This document shows, one piece after another, positions 53,262 to 63,912 of a stretch of DNA of 64,000 nucleotides; within the stretch, counting starts at the first letter, position 1; every line of letters begins with the position of its first letter. The notes below the pieces were generated by a model. That model was not told the origin of the DNA, did no database searches, and saw only the letters and a program-made list of their open reading frames with translations. The DNA is from Deltaproteobacteria bacterium (GTDB lineage: Bacteria > Desulfobacterota > Desulfuromonadia > Geobacterales > Geobacteraceae), in NCBI GenBank assembly GCA_009668975.1, contig SBEG01000001.1, positions 62,001 through 126,000 of the forward strand, written 5' to 3'. Position numbers and translations under genes: made by a program.

Positions 53262-54844
53262 TTCCTTGGAGTCTCCCCCTCCCCGCTCTTATCCAGCTTA
53301 TATTCAATACTATCGATAAGTGCCTGATATGAAGCTTCAATGATGTTTTCCGAAACTCCGACCGTGCCCCATCGGCTTTCTCGATCCCCCGATTCAATTA
53401 ATACCCTGATGGCTGACGCTGTACCCTGACCAGCAGGCAGGACCCTGACCTTATAGTCGTGGAGCCTTACTTCCTTTAATTTCGGATAGAATTTCTCCAA
53501 GGCTTTTCTCAGGGCATTATCCAAAGCATTCACCGGGCCACTGCCTTCAGCGGCTGTATGCTCGATTTTGCCACCCACTTTGACCATCACGGTGGCTTCG
53601 GAAATCGGCTGATGGTCTTCATGGCGTTTTTCATCAATGACACGGAAACCGATCAAGGAGAAAAATTTCCGATGAGTTCCCAAGGCACGTTTCATAAGGA
53701 GCTCAAAGGAAGCTTCCGCACCTTCAAACTGGTAACCGCGGTTTTCAAGATCCTTTATGTTATCGAGGATCTCCATCGTCAGCGGATCTTTACTATCGAG
53801 ATTGATATTGAATTCTTCAGCCTTTGCCAGCACATTCGAGCGTCCCGAGAGATCCGATATGAGCACTCGCGTGGAATTGCCGACAAGTCCGGGGCGGATA
53901 TGTTCATAGGTCTCGGGATGCCGCTGAATGGCACTGACATGAACACCGCCCTTGTGGGCAAATGCTGACTTACCGACATACGGCTGATGCTTATTGGGTG
54001 AAATGTTCGAAAGCTCATAAACAAATCGTGAAAGCTCGGAAATCCTCCTTAACTGCTCCTCAGAAATGCATGAATGCTTCATCTTCAACATCAAGGCAGG
54101 CACAATTGAACAAAGGTTGGCATTTCCACAGCGCTCACCGAAACCATTGATAGTGCCCTGGACCTGAACTATGCCACGCTGAACTGCGGTGAGTGAATTG
54201 GCCACAGCGCATTCCGCATCATTGTGAGCATGAATGCCGAGAGGCGTCTTTATGCTTTTGCACACCTGGTCGACAATTTCGGAAATTTCGAAAGGCAAAG
54301 AACCGCCGTTGGTATCACAGAGCACGATACAATCCACTTTAGCATCTTCTGCCGCCTTCAGGGTCTTTAGTGCGTACTCGGGGTTTGCCTTGAAACCGTC
54401 GAAAAAATGCTCTGCATCATAGAACACCTCGGGAACGTAGCCCTTCAGGTATTCGAGCGAATCGAAAATCAATTCCAGGTTTTCTTCCAATGTAATGCGC
54501 AACGCTTCATGCACCTGGAAATCCCAGGTTTTGCCGAAAATTGTAACGACGTCGGTTTCGGCCTGAATGAGGGTTCGAATATTCTGGTCCTTTTCCGGCG
54601 TCGACTTCGCTCTCCGGGTAGAACCAAATGCCGCAATTTTCGAGTGGCTGAGTTTCTCCTTCTTCATGTCCTTGAAAAAGGTCACATCCTTCGGATTACT
54701 TCCCGGCCAGCCACCCTCGATATAGTGAATACCCAGGTCGTCGAGCTTATGGGCAATTCTGATCTTGTCCTCGACAAGCAGCGACACATCCTCGGCCTGC
54801 GTGCCGTCACGAAGAGTTGTATCGTAGAGCTTAATCTGACTCAT
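53258..54844 (-). CDS. cimA: (R)-citramalate synthase
   Basis: A 528-residue enzyme that condenses pyruvate and acetyl-CoA to citramalate, the threonine-independent route to isoleucine used by Geobacter. The catalytic barrel starts [17 protein letters not shown], with [14 protein letters not shown] and the [12 protein letters not shown] segment; the C-terminal LeuA-type allosteric domain ([36 protein letters not shown]) senses isoleucine in relatives. AGGTGAAAT precedes the ATG. It lies 31 bases after lysC, linking it to aspartate-family metabolism. Confidence 0.95.
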   Translation of the reverse strand: MSQIKLYDTTLRDGTQAEDVSLLVEDKIRIAHKLDDLGIHYIEGGWPGSNPKDVTFFKDMKKEKLSHSKIAAFGSTRRAKSTPEKDQNIRTLIQAETDVVTIFGKTWDFQVHEALRITLEENLELIFDSLEYLKGYVPEVFYDAEHFFDGFKANPEYALKTLKAAEDAKVDCIVLCDTNGGSLPFEISEIVDQVCKSIKTPLGIHAHNDAECAVANSLTAVQRGIVQVQGTINGFGERCGNANLCSIVPALMLKMKHSCISEEQLRRISELSRFVYELSNISPNKHQPYVGKSAFAHKGGVHVSAIQRHPETYEHIRPGLVGNSTRVLISDLSGRSNVLAKAEEFNINLDSKDPLTMEILDNIKDLENRGYQFEGAEASFELLMKRALGTHRKFFSLIGFRVIDEKRHEDHQPISEATVMVKVGGKIEHTAAEGSGPVNALDNALRKALEKFYPKLKEVRLHDYKVRVLPAGQGTASAIRVLIESGDRESRWGTVGVSENIIEASYQALIDSIEYKLDKSGEGETPRK

Positions 54845-54875
54845 ATTTCACCTGTACCGTTCGGGTGTTGAAGTA

Positions 54876-56111
54876 TTATCTCTCGACCGTGACTTCCTTA
54901 CCGGAAAGCTCGAATTCATCATGCAGAACCCGCACGGCAAGCTCAGTATATTTGGCGTCTATTACGACCGAAACCTTAATCTCGGAAGTGGAGATCATCT
55001 GGATGTTGATCCCCTCTCTGGCAAGAGTCTCAAACATTCTCGTCGCCACCCCGGCATGACTGCGCATGCCAAGACCGACAACGGAAACCTTGGAAATATT
55101 TTCATCGGTCAGGACGTCCCGGGCATGTATTTCACTTGCGGCTTCCCTGGTGATCAGGAGAGCCTTCTTGAAATCAGCCTTGGTCACGGTAAAGGTAAAA
55201 TCGGTAAATCCGTCTTCACTGACATTCTGTAGAATCATATCCACCGAAATATTCGCGGCAGACAGGGGCGAAAGAATTTTTGCGGCGATTCCGGGTTTAT
55301 CCGGCACCCGCATGACGGCAATTTTTGTTTCATCTTTTGCATAGGTAATTCCAGAGACGAGTATCGACTCCATTTCTTTATCCTCCTTGGTCACCAGGGT
55401 TCCCGGATTATCATTAAAGCTGGAACGGACATGGACATCAACATTAAATTTTTTCGCGAATTGCACGGAACGGATTTGCAGAACTTTTGCCCCCAGACTT
55501 GCAAGCTCGAGCATCTCGTCATAGGAAATCCGAGCGATTTTTCTCGCGGTATCACAAATATTGGGATCCGTGGTATACACGCCGTCAACATCGGTAAATA
55601 TTTCGCAGACATCAGCCTTGAGAGCGGCAGCCAATGCAACCCCCGAGGTGTCGGAACCGCCTCTGCCCAAGGTGGTAATATTCCCATCTCCATCCACACC
55701 TTGGAAACCGGCGGCAATAATGATAGTTCGATCATTCAGGTCCTGCCGGATCTTCTTATCATTGATCTTCTTGATACGTGCTTTGCTGAATGAGCTGTCA
55801 GTCAAGATTGGTATCTGATGACCAAGGTACGACTTCGCTTTATAGCCCATCGACTTTAGACACATGGCCAAAAGAGCAACGGTAACCTGCTCACCTGAAG
55901 ACACCAGGACGTCATACTCGCGGGTGTCCGGGAACTCGGTAACTTCATGGGCAAGAGCAACCAGCTTATTGGTCTCGCCAGACATGGCGGAAACCACCAC
56001 GATGACATCATTTCCAGCATCGTAGGTTTTTGCGACACGTTTGGCAACATTGCGAATCCGTTCGACACTTCCAACCGAAGTTCCACCGAACTTCTGAACA
56101 ACTAGAGCCAT
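54876..56111 (-). CDS. lysC: Aspartate kinase
   Basis: A 411-residue enzyme that phosphorylates aspartate, the first step to lysine, threonine and methionine. [23 protein letters not shown] at the N-terminus, [16 protein letters not shown] and the [14 protein letters not shown] motif define the kinase domain. Two ACT domains follow from about residue 265 ([18 protein letters not shown] and [19 protein letters not shown]), the feedback site. GGGAGAAGGGAA precedes the ATG. Confidence 0.96.
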   Translation of the reverse strand: MALVVQKFGGTSVGSVERIRNVAKRVAKTYDAGNDVIVVVSAMSGETNKLVALAHEVTEFPDTREYDVLVSSGEQVTVALLAMCLKSMGYKAKSYLGHQIPILTDSSFSKARIKKINDKKIRQDLNDRTIIIAAGFQGVDGDGNITTLGRGGSDTSGVALAAALKADVCEIFTDVDGVYTTDPNICDTARKIARISYDEMLELASLGAKVLQIRSVQFAKKFNVDVHVRSSFNDNPGTLVTKEDKEMESILVSGITYAKDETKIAVMRVPDKPGIAAKILSPLSAANISVDMILQNVSEDGFTDFTFTVTKADFKKALLITREAASEIHARDVLTDENISKVSVVGLGMRSHAGVATRMFETLAREGINIQMISTSEIKVSVVIDAKYTELAVRVLHDEFELSGKEVTVER

Positions 56112-56202
56112 TTCCCTTCTCCCATCAAACGTAATAAAATCAACGAGCTTTCATCCACAACAGATAAACGTAAAAGTTTCATAACAAGAAGACCCGATGA
56201 GG

Positions 56203-56682
56203 TCAAATACTTTTTCCCCTTTCAGAAAAAAGTTCGTCCACTATCTTCTCATAACGGGATCCATGACAATAAAAATCGATCTTCCTAGTCGTTTCATCCA
56301 GTTGAGAAAAGACAATTTTCAGGTTCTTATCCGGAAGTTCCTGGTCCAGCCTTTCAGCCCACTCCACAAGACAGACGCCATCTCCGTAAAAATACTCCTC
56401 AAAACCGAGCTCCTGAATATCGCCATCACCATGAAGTCGATACAGGTCAAAATGATAGAGCGGAATCCGGCCGGAATATTCATTCAACAAGGTATAGGAC
56501 GGGCTTGTCACACAGATCTCGGGCGGCACGTCATCCCCTGCGGCAACGCCTTGGACAAAGTGAGTCTTCCCTGCCCCAAGATCACCAATCAGGGCGATGA
56601 AATCACCGGGCAGGAGTCTCTTGCCGAGTTCCCGACCAAGCGCGACCGTTTCTACAACACTGGTGCTGACAAAAGAAAACAT
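56203..56682 (-). CDS. tsaE: tRNA threonylcarbamoyladenosine biosynthesis ATPase TsaE
   Basis: A 159-residue P-loop ATPase that works with TsaB and TsaD to make t6A37 of ANN-decoding tRNAs. Walker A LIGDLGAGKTHFVQG, then TSPSYTLLNEY and LYHFDLYRL, and VCLVEWAERL near the end. It starts five bases after the CBS-protein stop. Confidence 0.93.
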   Translation of the reverse strand: MFSFVSTSVVETVALGRELGKRLLPGDFIALIGDLGAGKTHFVQGVAAGDDVPPEICVTSPSYTLLNEYSGRIPLYHFDLYRLHGDGDIQELGFEEYFYGDGVCLVEWAERLDQELPDKNLKIVFSQLDETTRKIDFYCHGSRYEKIVDELFSERGKSI

Positions 56683-56686
56683 GCCG

Positions 56687-57136
56687 CTAGTCCACCATGC
56701 TCCGGATCAGATCGATGCGTGAGACAATGCCAACCAGCTTTCCCTGGTCAACGACAGGGAGTGAATGGATCTTTTTATCACACATGAGATCTGCTATTTC
56801 AGGCACCTTCGTATTCGGCTCGATGGTGACTACCTCTTTGGTATAGATATCACCCACTGTCTGAGCAGTCATCCGCTTCAACTCCTGCTCGAACTTTTTT
56901 TCGCTTTCGAGGTAAATTACCCAATCGAAAAGTGAAATCACCGTGGGGATATGGAAACTTTTGTCCTGCTCAATCAGATCCGATTCCGTAACAATGCCGA
57001 TCAGTGCCCCCTTTTCATCCACAACCGGCACACTGCCGATGCGGTGACGGGTCATAATCTCCGCCAAATCCCTGATCGAGGTTCCGGCAGTTACAGTAAC
57101 CACATCCCTGGTCATAATATCAAAAGCGGTAAGCAT
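56687..57136 (-). CDS. Protein with two CBS domains
   Basis: A 149-residue protein made of two CBS domains (MTRDVVTVTAGTSIRDLAEIM..IGIVTESDLI and YTKEVVTIEPNTKVPEIADLM..VGIVSRIDLI) separated by a 35-residue insert. A CBS pair forms a nucleotide-sensing module for AMP, ATP or SAM. ATG 57136 follows AAGGAGAATAAA, whose bases overlap the end of nnr. The partner it regulates is not apparent. Confidence 0.88.
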   Translation of the reverse strand: MLTAFDIMTRDVVTVTAGTSIRDLAEIMTRHRIGSVPVVDEKGALIGIVTESDLIEQDKSFHIPTVISLFDWVIYLESEKKFEQELKRMTAQTVGDIYTKEVVTIEPNTKVPEIADLMCDKKIHSLPVVDQGKLVGIVSRIDLIRSMVD

Positions 57137-57137
57137 T

Positions 57138-58703
57138 TTATTCTCCTTTGTGATGTCCTGCATCATGCATGATTTTATAGGCGTAGGGAAGCCTTTCCAA
57201 AACATCGCTTGCGGTTATGCCAACCTCACCTTTTTCCCCGGCGACGAGGTCTGCCGCGTGCCCATGAAGAAAAACCCCCAATCGGCAGGCTTCACGAACC
57301 GGATAGCCCTGACCGATGAGCGAAACGATGATACCGGTCAGGACATCGCCCATGCCGCCCGATGCCATCCCCGGATTGCCACTGCCATTGATGGCAACGC
57401 TACCATCCGGTGCGGCAATGACGGTCCCGGCGCCTTTGAGAACAAGGTACACGGCGTAACGAACGGCAAAATCCCTGGCAGCAGTGATTCGGTCACTCTC
57501 AATCCGGGCAAGGGAAAGACCGGTCAAGCGGGACATCTCACCGGGATGCGGAGTAAGAACGAGCGCGGGAGATTTTTTATTGAGTAGAATTCCCGGATCT
57601 GCTGCGAGAGCATTAAGGCCATCCGCATCTATCACCAGCGGCAGCGGACAATTGCTCACGAATCCCTGCACAAAAGTTACCGTATCAGCAGTACTGGAGA
57701 TACCCGGGCCCAAGGCAACGGCATCCTTCCCCTCCGTTGCCCGGAGCAGGGCAGCAAGATTATCTGCGCTGAAATATCCTTTCCCGCTGTCCTCCAGGGG
57801 CAAGGTCATCGCCTCGGTGGTTTTAATCTCCAGAATCGGATTCAAACTGGCCGGGACCGCAAGAGTGACGAGCCCGGAACCAGCCCTGACCGCGGTGTTT
57901 GCCGACAGAGCAGCCGCACCGGTCTTGCCCGTTGAACCGGCGACAATCAGGCAGTGGCCGTAGCTGCCCTTATGACCGCAACGGTCTCGCATTTTCAGCA
58001 GTGGAGCGATAAAGGTGCTATCCAGATAGTCACAATACTCAACCGCGGCAACAATCTCATCCGGCAAACCGATGTCAATCGTTTCAAGCCGGCCGGTATA
58101 GGCTCTGCCAGGGTAAACGACATGTCCCAGTTTGGCAAAGGCAAATGTTACCGTCATGTCAGCTTGAACGGCAACACCGAGGACTCTGCCGCTGGAAGCG
58201 TCAATTCCCGATGGTATATCGACCGCCACCACAGGCTTGCCGGAGGAATTCATCAGGTGTACGGCTTCGGCATGGACACCGCTGATCTCTTTGGCAAGAC
58301 CGATCCCGAAAAGCGCATCAACGATCACAGCCGCACCTTGAACGACGGTTCGACAGGGAAATAATCCCTCTTTTTCCGGGCAAAAATGCACGAGCGAAGA
58401 GTCCAACAGCGCAAGATTCTTGTCGGCATCACCGGAAATGGAACTTTTAGCGGCAAGGACAATGACCGAAACTGTCCAACCCTTCCGCAGTAAGCAGCGG
58501 GCAATGACATAGCCGTCGCCCCCGTTGTTGCCCTTGCCGGCGAAGATAACCGCGGATTTACCCCTGCCTGGCCCATATTCGGCATCGACAAGATCAGCAC
58601 AGGCACGTCCGGCCGTTTCCATCAGAACCTGCCCGGGAATACGGTAGTTGTCCATTGTCAGGCGTTCAGCCTGCTGCATAGTCTGCGCAGATACAACTTT
58701 CAT
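57138..58703 (-). CDS. nnr: Bifunctional NAD(P)HX epimerase/dehydratase
   Basis: A 521-residue repair enzyme for hydrated NADH/NADPH. The N-terminal epimerase (residues 1-215) has VIFAGKGNNGGDGYVIAR and VDALFGIGL; the C-terminal dehydratase (about 225-510) has LVIDADGLNALA, LTPHPGEMSRLTG, KGAGTVIAAPDG and NPGMASGGMGDVLTGII. It lies between acpS and the CBS-protein gene. Confidence 0.95.
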   Translation of the reverse strand: MKVVSAQTMQQAERLTMDNYRIPGQVLMETAGRACADLVDAEYGPGRGKSAVIFAGKGNNGGDGYVIARCLLRKGWTVSVIVLAAKSSISGDADKNLALLDSSLVHFCPEKEGLFPCRTVVQGAAVIVDALFGIGLAKEISGVHAEAVHLMNSSGKPVVAVDIPSGIDASSGRVLGVAVQADMTVTFAFAKLGHVVYPGRAYTGRLETIDIGLPDEIVAAVEYCDYLDSTFIAPLLKMRDRCGHKGSYGHCLIVAGSTGKTGAAALSANTAVRAGSGLVTLAVPASLNPILEIKTTEAMTLPLEDSGKGYFSADNLAALLRATEGKDAVALGPGISSTADTVTFVQGFVSNCPLPLVIDADGLNALAADPGILLNKKSPALVLTPHPGEMSRLTGLSLARIESDRITAARDFAVRYAVYLVLKGAGTVIAAPDGSVAINGSGNPGMASGGMGDVLTGIIVSLIGQGYPVREACRLGVFLHGHAADLVAGEKGEVGITASDVLERLPYAYKIMHDAGHHKGE

Positions 58704-58706
58704 TGC

Positions 58707-59084
58707 CTATCGCTCCAGAACCATCATGGCAACGGCATATGCTCCGTCGTGGGAGAGAGCCACGTGAACCTTGTTCAGCTTCAATTCGGAGAAAATCTCC
58801 CCGGCCCTGCCGTGCAGGGACACTTCCGGCTTCCCAAGCTCATTATTGACGACTTCAACTTCCTGCCAGGACATGCCATCCCGCAAACCTAGTCCGAGCG
58901 CCTTGACATACGCTTCTTTTGCGGCGAAACGTAAAGCATAATGCTGCGCGCTTTTTTTCTTGGCCGAACAATATGCGCGTTCTCCCGGCGTAAAAAGGCG
59001 TCGAAAAAGAGCGTCATTGCCGTCCTGAAGAAATCTCTCGAATCGTGCTATTTCAACTATGTCGATACCGGTTCCATAAATCAT
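58707..59084 (-). CDS. acpS: Holo-[acyl-carrier-protein] synthase
   Basis: A 125-residue phosphopantetheinyl transferase that activates [20 protein letters not shown] contains the Mg-binding aspartate D8; [13 protein letters not shown] contains the glutamate E56 region; [16 protein letters not shown] closes the fold. It ends three bases before the nnr start, so the two are co-transcribed. Confidence 0.95.
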   Translation of the reverse strand: MIYGTGIDIVEIARFERFLQDGNDALFRRLFTPGERAYCSAKKKSAQHYALRFAAKEAYVKALGLGLRDGMSWQEVEVVNNELGKPEVSLHGRAGEIFSELKLNKVHVALSHDGAYAVAMMVLER

Positions 59085-59454
59085 TGCACTCGTGACTTTC
59101 GGGGAAACTGATTATTTATTTACGCTGAACCTTGTCGTACGGTTTCCGGCAGAATTCGCAAGGTTTTGGAGCTGTCGGTATTCAGGAAAGCCCGCCAGCC
59201 ACGAAACAACCGCCATGATTAAGGGTCAAATCTTTTTACCGGTTATCCAATTCTCTGTCAATTCCCTTCTTGCGGGGTCTCTCCGTTGATAACCGGTGAA
59301 AAACTGTTTTCGAAGATCCCGATACAACTTTACTCTGTGAACAGATACATCAGAAGTCACATAATAACAGAACAGTGGATTATTTCTTCGTATTTACCAA
59401 ATTGGTATTTATGGTAGACTTATTAACAAATCGTTACCAACTCAGGAGGTAGAT
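59085..59454. other. Intergenic stretch between acpS and the YtxH gene
   Basis: About 370 bases without a gene. It contains a 15-16 base inverted repeat around 40 bases (59233-59303) and a 13-base perfect palindrome TACCAAATTGGTA (59395-59407), which overlaps the likely promoter of the YtxH gene and could be an operator. Confidence 0.5.
59233..59303. repeat. Long inverted repeat with a 40-base loop
   Basis: TTTTTACCGGTTATC (59233-59247) pairs with GATAACCGGTGAAAAA (59288-59303), with one bulged base. It could form a strong stem in RNA from either strand or be an end-to-end remnant of a small mobile element. Confidence 0.55.
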
Positions 59455-59802
59455 ATGTCTGACAGAAATACCACGATAAAGGTCGGTGGACTGATGCTGA
59501 TTGCCGGGGGCGTGATCGGAGCCGGACTTGCTCTGCTTTTTGCTCCACAATCAGGGAAAACAACGAGAAAAAATATTACGCGCTATGCCCGTAAGGCACG
59601 GAGAAAAACAGAAGACATCGTTGACGATTTTTCACACAATGTTTCTAAAATGGTGGAGTCAGTGGGAGAAAATGCCGCCGACCTGCTCGACAAAGGCGCT
59701 GATCTTGCGTATGAAACCAAGAAAGAAATATTAAAGGCCATCGAAGACGGCCAGGAAAAGCTTGAAAAACAGCGTGCACGTCTGGCCCGTATTTTGGGAT
59801 AA
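59455..59802 (+). CDS. YtxH domain protein
   Basis: A 115-residue protein with one membrane helix (GGLMLIAGGVIGAGLALLFAP) followed by QSGKTTRKNI, the YtxH signature, and a long amphipathic helix rich in Lys, Arg and Glu. CAGGAGGTAGAT precedes the ATG. It resembles the shorter protein at 10064-10309. Envelope stress is a plausible setting; no biochemical role is known. Confidence 0.85.
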   Translation: MSDRNTTIKVGGLMLIAGGVIGAGLALLFAPQSGKTTRKNITRYARKARRKTEDIVDDFSHNVSKMVESVGENAADLLDKGADLAYETKKEILKAIEDGQEKLEKQRARLARILG

Positions 59803-59813
59803 CAATCAACATC

Positions 59814-59845
59814 AGGAGGCTCACCAGAGCCTCCTCCCCTTCTTT
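59814..59845 (+). terminator. Terminator of the YtxH gene
   Basis: AGGAGGCTC pairs with GAGCCTCCT around ACCA (59814-59835), followed by CCCCTTCTTTT. It lies 12 bases after the YtxH stop. Confidence 0.75.
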
Positions 59846-59881
59846 TCTACTTGACCGGCATGTTGCCGGAAGTGGATTCCG

Positions 59882-60565
59882 CTACGGGCGTGACGGACTC
59901 AGGAAAATATCTCCGAAATAGGCAACAGCTTCATCCGCGGTATTATCAGTATCACTCATGAGAGCCACCGCACCGAGAGGTGGCGGATCTTCGCCAAAAA
60001 AATTCTTATAATCCTCGAAAATATTTCTCTCTTCGCTCACCCAGGTACCGGCTTTTCCATCACCGGATTCCACGGCAACCATGACCGCATTTGCTGTATA
60101 GGCGTTGGGAATGGCCGTACCTTTCGGTAACTTTGCCGACCAGACGTAATTGATTGCCCGGGTTTTCCAGAAAAGAACCCGTGGAAAGACCACATACACC
60201 CGGGCAACAAAATCATCCCCGCTTTTTTTCGTCGCATTTTCCCGCTTGAGTGTATGCTCGATTTTCCAGGACCAGCGGAGCAGCGGATACTGTGACGGAT
60301 CTTTCTCGATCTTCTTCACCAGCCCAGATGCGGCATTTTTGCTGACAGCTCTCAGGGCTTTTCTGCCATCAATCTGGACGATCGAATATTCCGTCTCACC
60401 GCTAAAAATCTTTTTCGACCAACCGGAAAGGTCCCCCCTGCTGAAAGCAGCAACCGTCACCTGGCCAGGGATCGTTTCATCAGCGAATGAAACCTCTGGC
60501 GAAAGAAACATTCCGGCAAGTCCGACAGCAATGAGCACCGGCAGCATGAAGACCCTGACAATCAA
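59882..60565 (-). CDS. DUF3047 domain protein, exported
   Basis: A 227-residue protein with a signal peptide (cut near VSFA-DE) and a DUF3047 beta-sandwich: LRAVSKNAASGLVKKIEKDPSQYPLLRWSWK, GDDFVARVYVVFPR, INYVWSAKLPKGT and ALMSDTDNTADEAVAYFGDIFL. Function is unknown; the family is periplasmic and lectin-like. The TTG at 60565 overlaps the TPR-gene stop and lies behind GGGAGGAGG, so it is a better start than the ATG at 60547. Confidence 0.83.
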   Translation of the reverse strand: MIVRVFMLPVLIAVGLAGMFLSPEVSFADETIPGQVTVAAFSRGDLSGWSKKIFSGETEYSIVQIDGRKALRAVSKNAASGLVKKIEKDPSQYPLLRWSWKIEHTLKRENATKKSGDDFVARVYVVFPRVLFWKTRAINYVWSAKLPKGTAIPNAYTANAVMVAVESGDGKAGTWVSEERNIFEDYKNFFGEDPPPLGAVALMSDTDNTADEAVAYFGDIFLSPSRP

Positions 60566-61356
60566 CTCTCAACCTCCTCCCGCAAACCTTCAAGAACCGC
60601 CTGAACCTCGCGGCGCATCTCTTCCGCACGTGGGGAATGCTCCTTTTTCAGGTACAGCTCAAAATAACGAATGGCATCGGGGATCCTCTCCAGGTCGAGA
60701 CAAATGCCGCCCAGCGTTAGATACGGCAATGCAAAGGAAGGATCGAGCCGGATTGCCTCAAGGCATTCCCGTTCAGCATCGGCCAGTTCCTCCATATCGT
60801 AGTATAACTCTCCAAGATTGAAGCGAGCGGCGGCATCTTCCGAATCGACGGCGATTCCGGCCTTATAGGCGTCAACAGCCTTATCCCTGTCACCAAGCGC
60901 ATAATAGGCATCGCCGAGCGCGTTCAGCGCAAAAACGTTCTTGGTGTCCATCTCCAGAGCGGTTGAATAAAAACGGATCGCCTCCTGAGGCTGATCCATC
61001 GTGTTATAGACCAGCCCGATACTGACAAAGCCATCAGGATCGTCAGGGCTTAGCTCGACGACACGCTGATAGGATTCCAAGGCCCTCTGGTATTCTCCCG
61101 ATTCAAAGTATATATCACCAACCGCGGTCAGCGCCTCGGTATTCGCAGGATCGAGGCGAAGCCCCTCCCTGTAGGACTTCAGAGCCTCTTCAAGCTTCCC
61201 GCTCTCGGAAAGTGCATAGCCAAGCTTAAAAAAAACCGCAGGGTCTTCCGGACGGGACTTCACGCACTGTTTGAAGCACTCGATAGCTTTCTTGAACTCA
61301 CCCTCGTCAAGAAGCTCTTCCCCCTTTTGCATCATCTCTTCAAACATAGCAGACAT
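60562..61356 (-). CDS. Tetratricopeptide-repeat protein
   Basis: A 264-residue soluble protein built from about seven TPR units of 34 residues (for example PAVFFKLGYALSESGKLEEAL, AEALTAVGDIYFESGEYQRAL-like units), so a protein-interaction scaffold. No signal peptide or other domain. ATG 61356 follows AGGAGGGCGGGT; a start at 61383 is less likely. It is translationally coupled to the DUF3047 gene. Confidence 0.88.
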   Translation of the reverse strand: MSAMFEEMMQKGEELLDEGEFKKAIECFKQCVKSRPEDPAVFFKLGYALSESGKLEEALKSYREGLRLDPANTEALTAVGDIYFESGEYQRALESYQRVVELSPDDPDGFVSIGLVYNTMDQPQEAIRFYSTALEMDTKNVFALNALGDAYYALGDRDKAVDAYKAGIAVDSEDAAARFNLGELYYDMEELADAERECLEAIRLDPSFALPYLTLGGICLDLERIPDAIRYFELYLKKEHSPRAEEMRREVQAVLEGLREEVES

Positions 61357-61517
61357 ACCCGCCCTCCTCATAAATAATTCCATTTTTCGAGACTATACCA
61401 GAAAGCTGATTCCATTGCCAGACATCACATCCGCCAGATACCGGAAGATCGAAAAACCTTTCTTTTACCGGTTAACTCTCGTATAATCTTTCAATTTATT
61501 TTCACGGAAAAAGCCCC

Positions 61518-63878
61518 ATGATTGAAGACAATGCGGAACATCTCGGCCTGAGAACATTGGAAGATATCAGTGAACTGATCCTTCACTCCCATGATCTGCG
61601 GGAAACATTGCAGAACATCGTCAACCTTGTTTCAAAAAGAACGGGTTCTGACGTCTGTTCACTGTATCTCCTGGAAAAAGACGGAGAAACTCTCACGCTT
61701 TATGCAACAAAAGGATTGTCCAAGGGTTCTGTCGGCAAAGTCCAGATGAACACCTCGGAAGGCCTGACCGGGCTGGTAGTGGAACAGCGGAGCGTAGTTG
61801 CAACCGGGAACGCCCCCTCCCACCCGCGCTATAAATATTTTCGCGAAACAAAAGAAGAACGCTTTCTTTCATTCCTTGGCATACCATTATTCGAGCACAA
61901 AAGCCCTGCAGGTGTCATCGTCATCCAAACCAGGGAATCTCGTTCTTTCCTGCCGAAAGAAATCAGCGCCCTTACGACCATTGCCAACCAGATCAGCAGT
62001 ATTATCATCAATGCGCGACTTCTTGACTCGATCAGAAAGAAGGAAGAGGAACGGGCTTTTTTCGAGCAGGAACTGAACAAGATCAAGGCCGGCACCCTTA
62101 CGGCCGCCCAGGGAAAACCCCAGGACAGGAAAAAGAAGAAATACCAGCTCATGGTTCGCTGCGTCGCTGTTTCCCCGGGATTTTCCTGGGGAAAGGTCTC
62201 AATAATCAACCACACCACCGCCAGCAATCAATTTTCCCTCGAAAAAGTCGGTTCACGCGCGGAAGAAAAGAAGCGTTTTCTTCTGGCGGTCGAAAAAGCC
62301 AAAATCCAGACCCTTTATCTGGAAAAAAGGGTTGCCGAGTCACTCTCTAAGGAAGACGCGGCCATTTTCCATACCCACCTGATGATTCTTGAGGACCGGG
62401 GCTTTCTCTCAAAGATACTAGAGCGCATCGAAAACGATTTCGGGGCAATTCATGCCGTAGATGATGTCGTCGAATCCTATGTTGAAGCATTTTCCCGCAT
62501 GGAAGATCCCTATCTGCGCGAACGTTCCGCAGACATGAAGGACATCGGCCGTAGGATCAGTGACAGCCTCACCGGAAACAACCGGACCCCGGCAAAATTT
62601 CGCGAAAAAAAAGTCCTCGTGGCTCGAGAAATACTCCCCTCTGACCTCGCCTCACTGGACCACGACAAGATCCTCGGAATCATTTCCGGCAGCGGTGATG
62701 TCAATTCGCATGCGTCCATCATGGCCAAATCTCTCGGCATCCCGGCGGTCATTGCCAAGTGGGATGATATCAGGAACATCTCCAACCGGGACGAGGTGAT
62801 AGTCGACGGCAACACCGGCTGCCTGTATCTGAATCCTGACCAGAAGGTTAAGGATGAATATGAACGGCTGAGTCTCGACTTCAACCTGAAAAGGCGGGAA
62901 CTGGACGTACTTCGTGATGAACCAGCCATCACCCTTGACGGGGTCAAGGTTCGTTTACAGGCAAATATCGCCCTTTTCAATGATGTAAAAGTTGCACTGG
63001 CAAATGGAGCAGAAGGAATCGGCCTCTACCGGACCGAGTTTCCCTATATGGTACGCAGCAACTTTCCTGACAGAAACGATCTTGTGCGTCTCTACCGAAA
63101 AGTGCTGGAAGAATTTGCCCCACGGCCGGTAACCATCCGCACGCTGGACATCGGCGGTGATAAAAAGCTGCCCTATTTTCCTCACCCTCTGGAGGAAAAC
63201 CCCTTTATGGGCTGGCGTTCCATACGGCTTTCTCTCGAGCAACGCGATATTCTCAGGGAACAACTGGCCGGCATTCTGCTGGCATCGCCCTTCGGTACGA
63301 CGCGGGTCATGTTTCCCCTAATCACAGCGGTCGATGAAGTGCGGTTACTCAAAAATATCCTTGGCGAGGTCCGAAAAGAGCTGACAGAAGCGGGCCACCC
63401 GGTAGCGGACGACATCAAAATCGGCATCATGGTCGAGGTTCCCGCCGCTGTCCAGACGGCGAAATTCCTTGTTCAAGAGGTGGATTTTTTCAGCATCGGA
63501 ACAAACGATCTGATTCAATATACGCTGGCTGCGGACAGAAACAATCTGAAGGTCCAACAGTATTATGACCCCTTCCACCCGTCGGTACTTCAGTCGATTC
63601 GCAATGTTGCACTGGTCGGGAAAAAGGCGGGCAAACCGGTATCTCTCTGTGGAGAAATGGCCAGCGATCCTTTCAGTGCCATGATTCTCCTTGGACTCGG
63701 AATCACGGAATTCAGCCTCTCTGCTCCGTCCATTCCCGTAATAAAAAGTTTTCTGCGCACCATTTACCAGAGAGATGCGGAAGACATCGCCACCAGGCTT
63801 CTCGAACTGGGGAGCACCCGGGAAATTCAGGAACAGATACAAGCCCTGAAGAAAACATTCGGACTTCCCACAACCTGA
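61518..63878 (+). CDS. ptsP: Phosphoenolpyruvate-protein phosphotransferase PtsP
   Basis: A 786-residue enzyme I of the nitrogen-type PTS. A GAF domain (about residues 15-165, DVCSLYLLEKDGETLTLYATKGL) precedes the enzyme-I part: an HPr-binding domain, the phospho-histidine H398 in DVNSHASIMAKSLGIPAVI, and the PEP barrel with GIGLYRTEFPYM, RTLDIGGDKKLPYF, MVEVPAAV, FFSIGTNDLIQY and C711 in LCGEMASDP. It passes phosphate from PEP to NPr-type HPr to signal carbon/nitrogen state. The GAF domain binds glutamine in relatives. Confidence 0.95.
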   Translation: MIEDNAEHLGLRTLEDISELILHSHDLRETLQNIVNLVSKRTGSDVCSLYLLEKDGETLTLYATKGLSKGSVGKVQMNTSEGLTGLVVEQRSVVATGNAPSHPRYKYFRETKEERFLSFLGIPLFEHKSPAGVIVIQTRESRSFLPKEISALTTIANQISSIIINARLLDSIRKKEEERAFFEQELNKIKAGTLTAAQGKPQDRKKKKYQLMVRCVAVSPGFSWGKVSIINHTTASNQFSLEKVGSRAEEKKRFLLAVEKAKIQTLYLEKRVAESLSKEDAAIFHTHLMILEDRGFLSKILERIENDFGAIHAVDDVVESYVEAFSRMEDPYLRERSADMKDIGRRISDSLTGNNRTPAKFREKKVLVAREILPSDLASLDHDKILGIISGSGDVNSHASIMAKSLGIPAVIAKWDDIRNISNRDEVIVDGNTGCLYLNPDQKVKDEYERLSLDFNLKRRELDVLRDEPAITLDGVKVRLQANIALFNDVKVALANGAEGIGLYRTEFPYMVRSNFPDRNDLVRLYRKVLEEFAPRPVTIRTLDIGGDKKLPYFPHPLEENPFMGWRSIRLSLEQRDILREQLAGILLASPFGTTRVMFPLITAVDEVRLLKNILGEVRKELTEAGHPVADDIKIGIMVEVPAAVQTAKFLVQEVDFFSIGTNDLIQYTLAADRNNLKVQQYYDPFHPSVLQSIRNVALVGKKAGKPVSLCGEMASDPFSAMILLGLGITEFSLSAPSIPVIKSFLRTIYQRDAEDIATRLLELGSTREIQEQIQALKKTFGLPTT

Positions 63879-63912
63879 TTTCAATTCTCATATACAAGGA
63901 GTTACTATCAGA

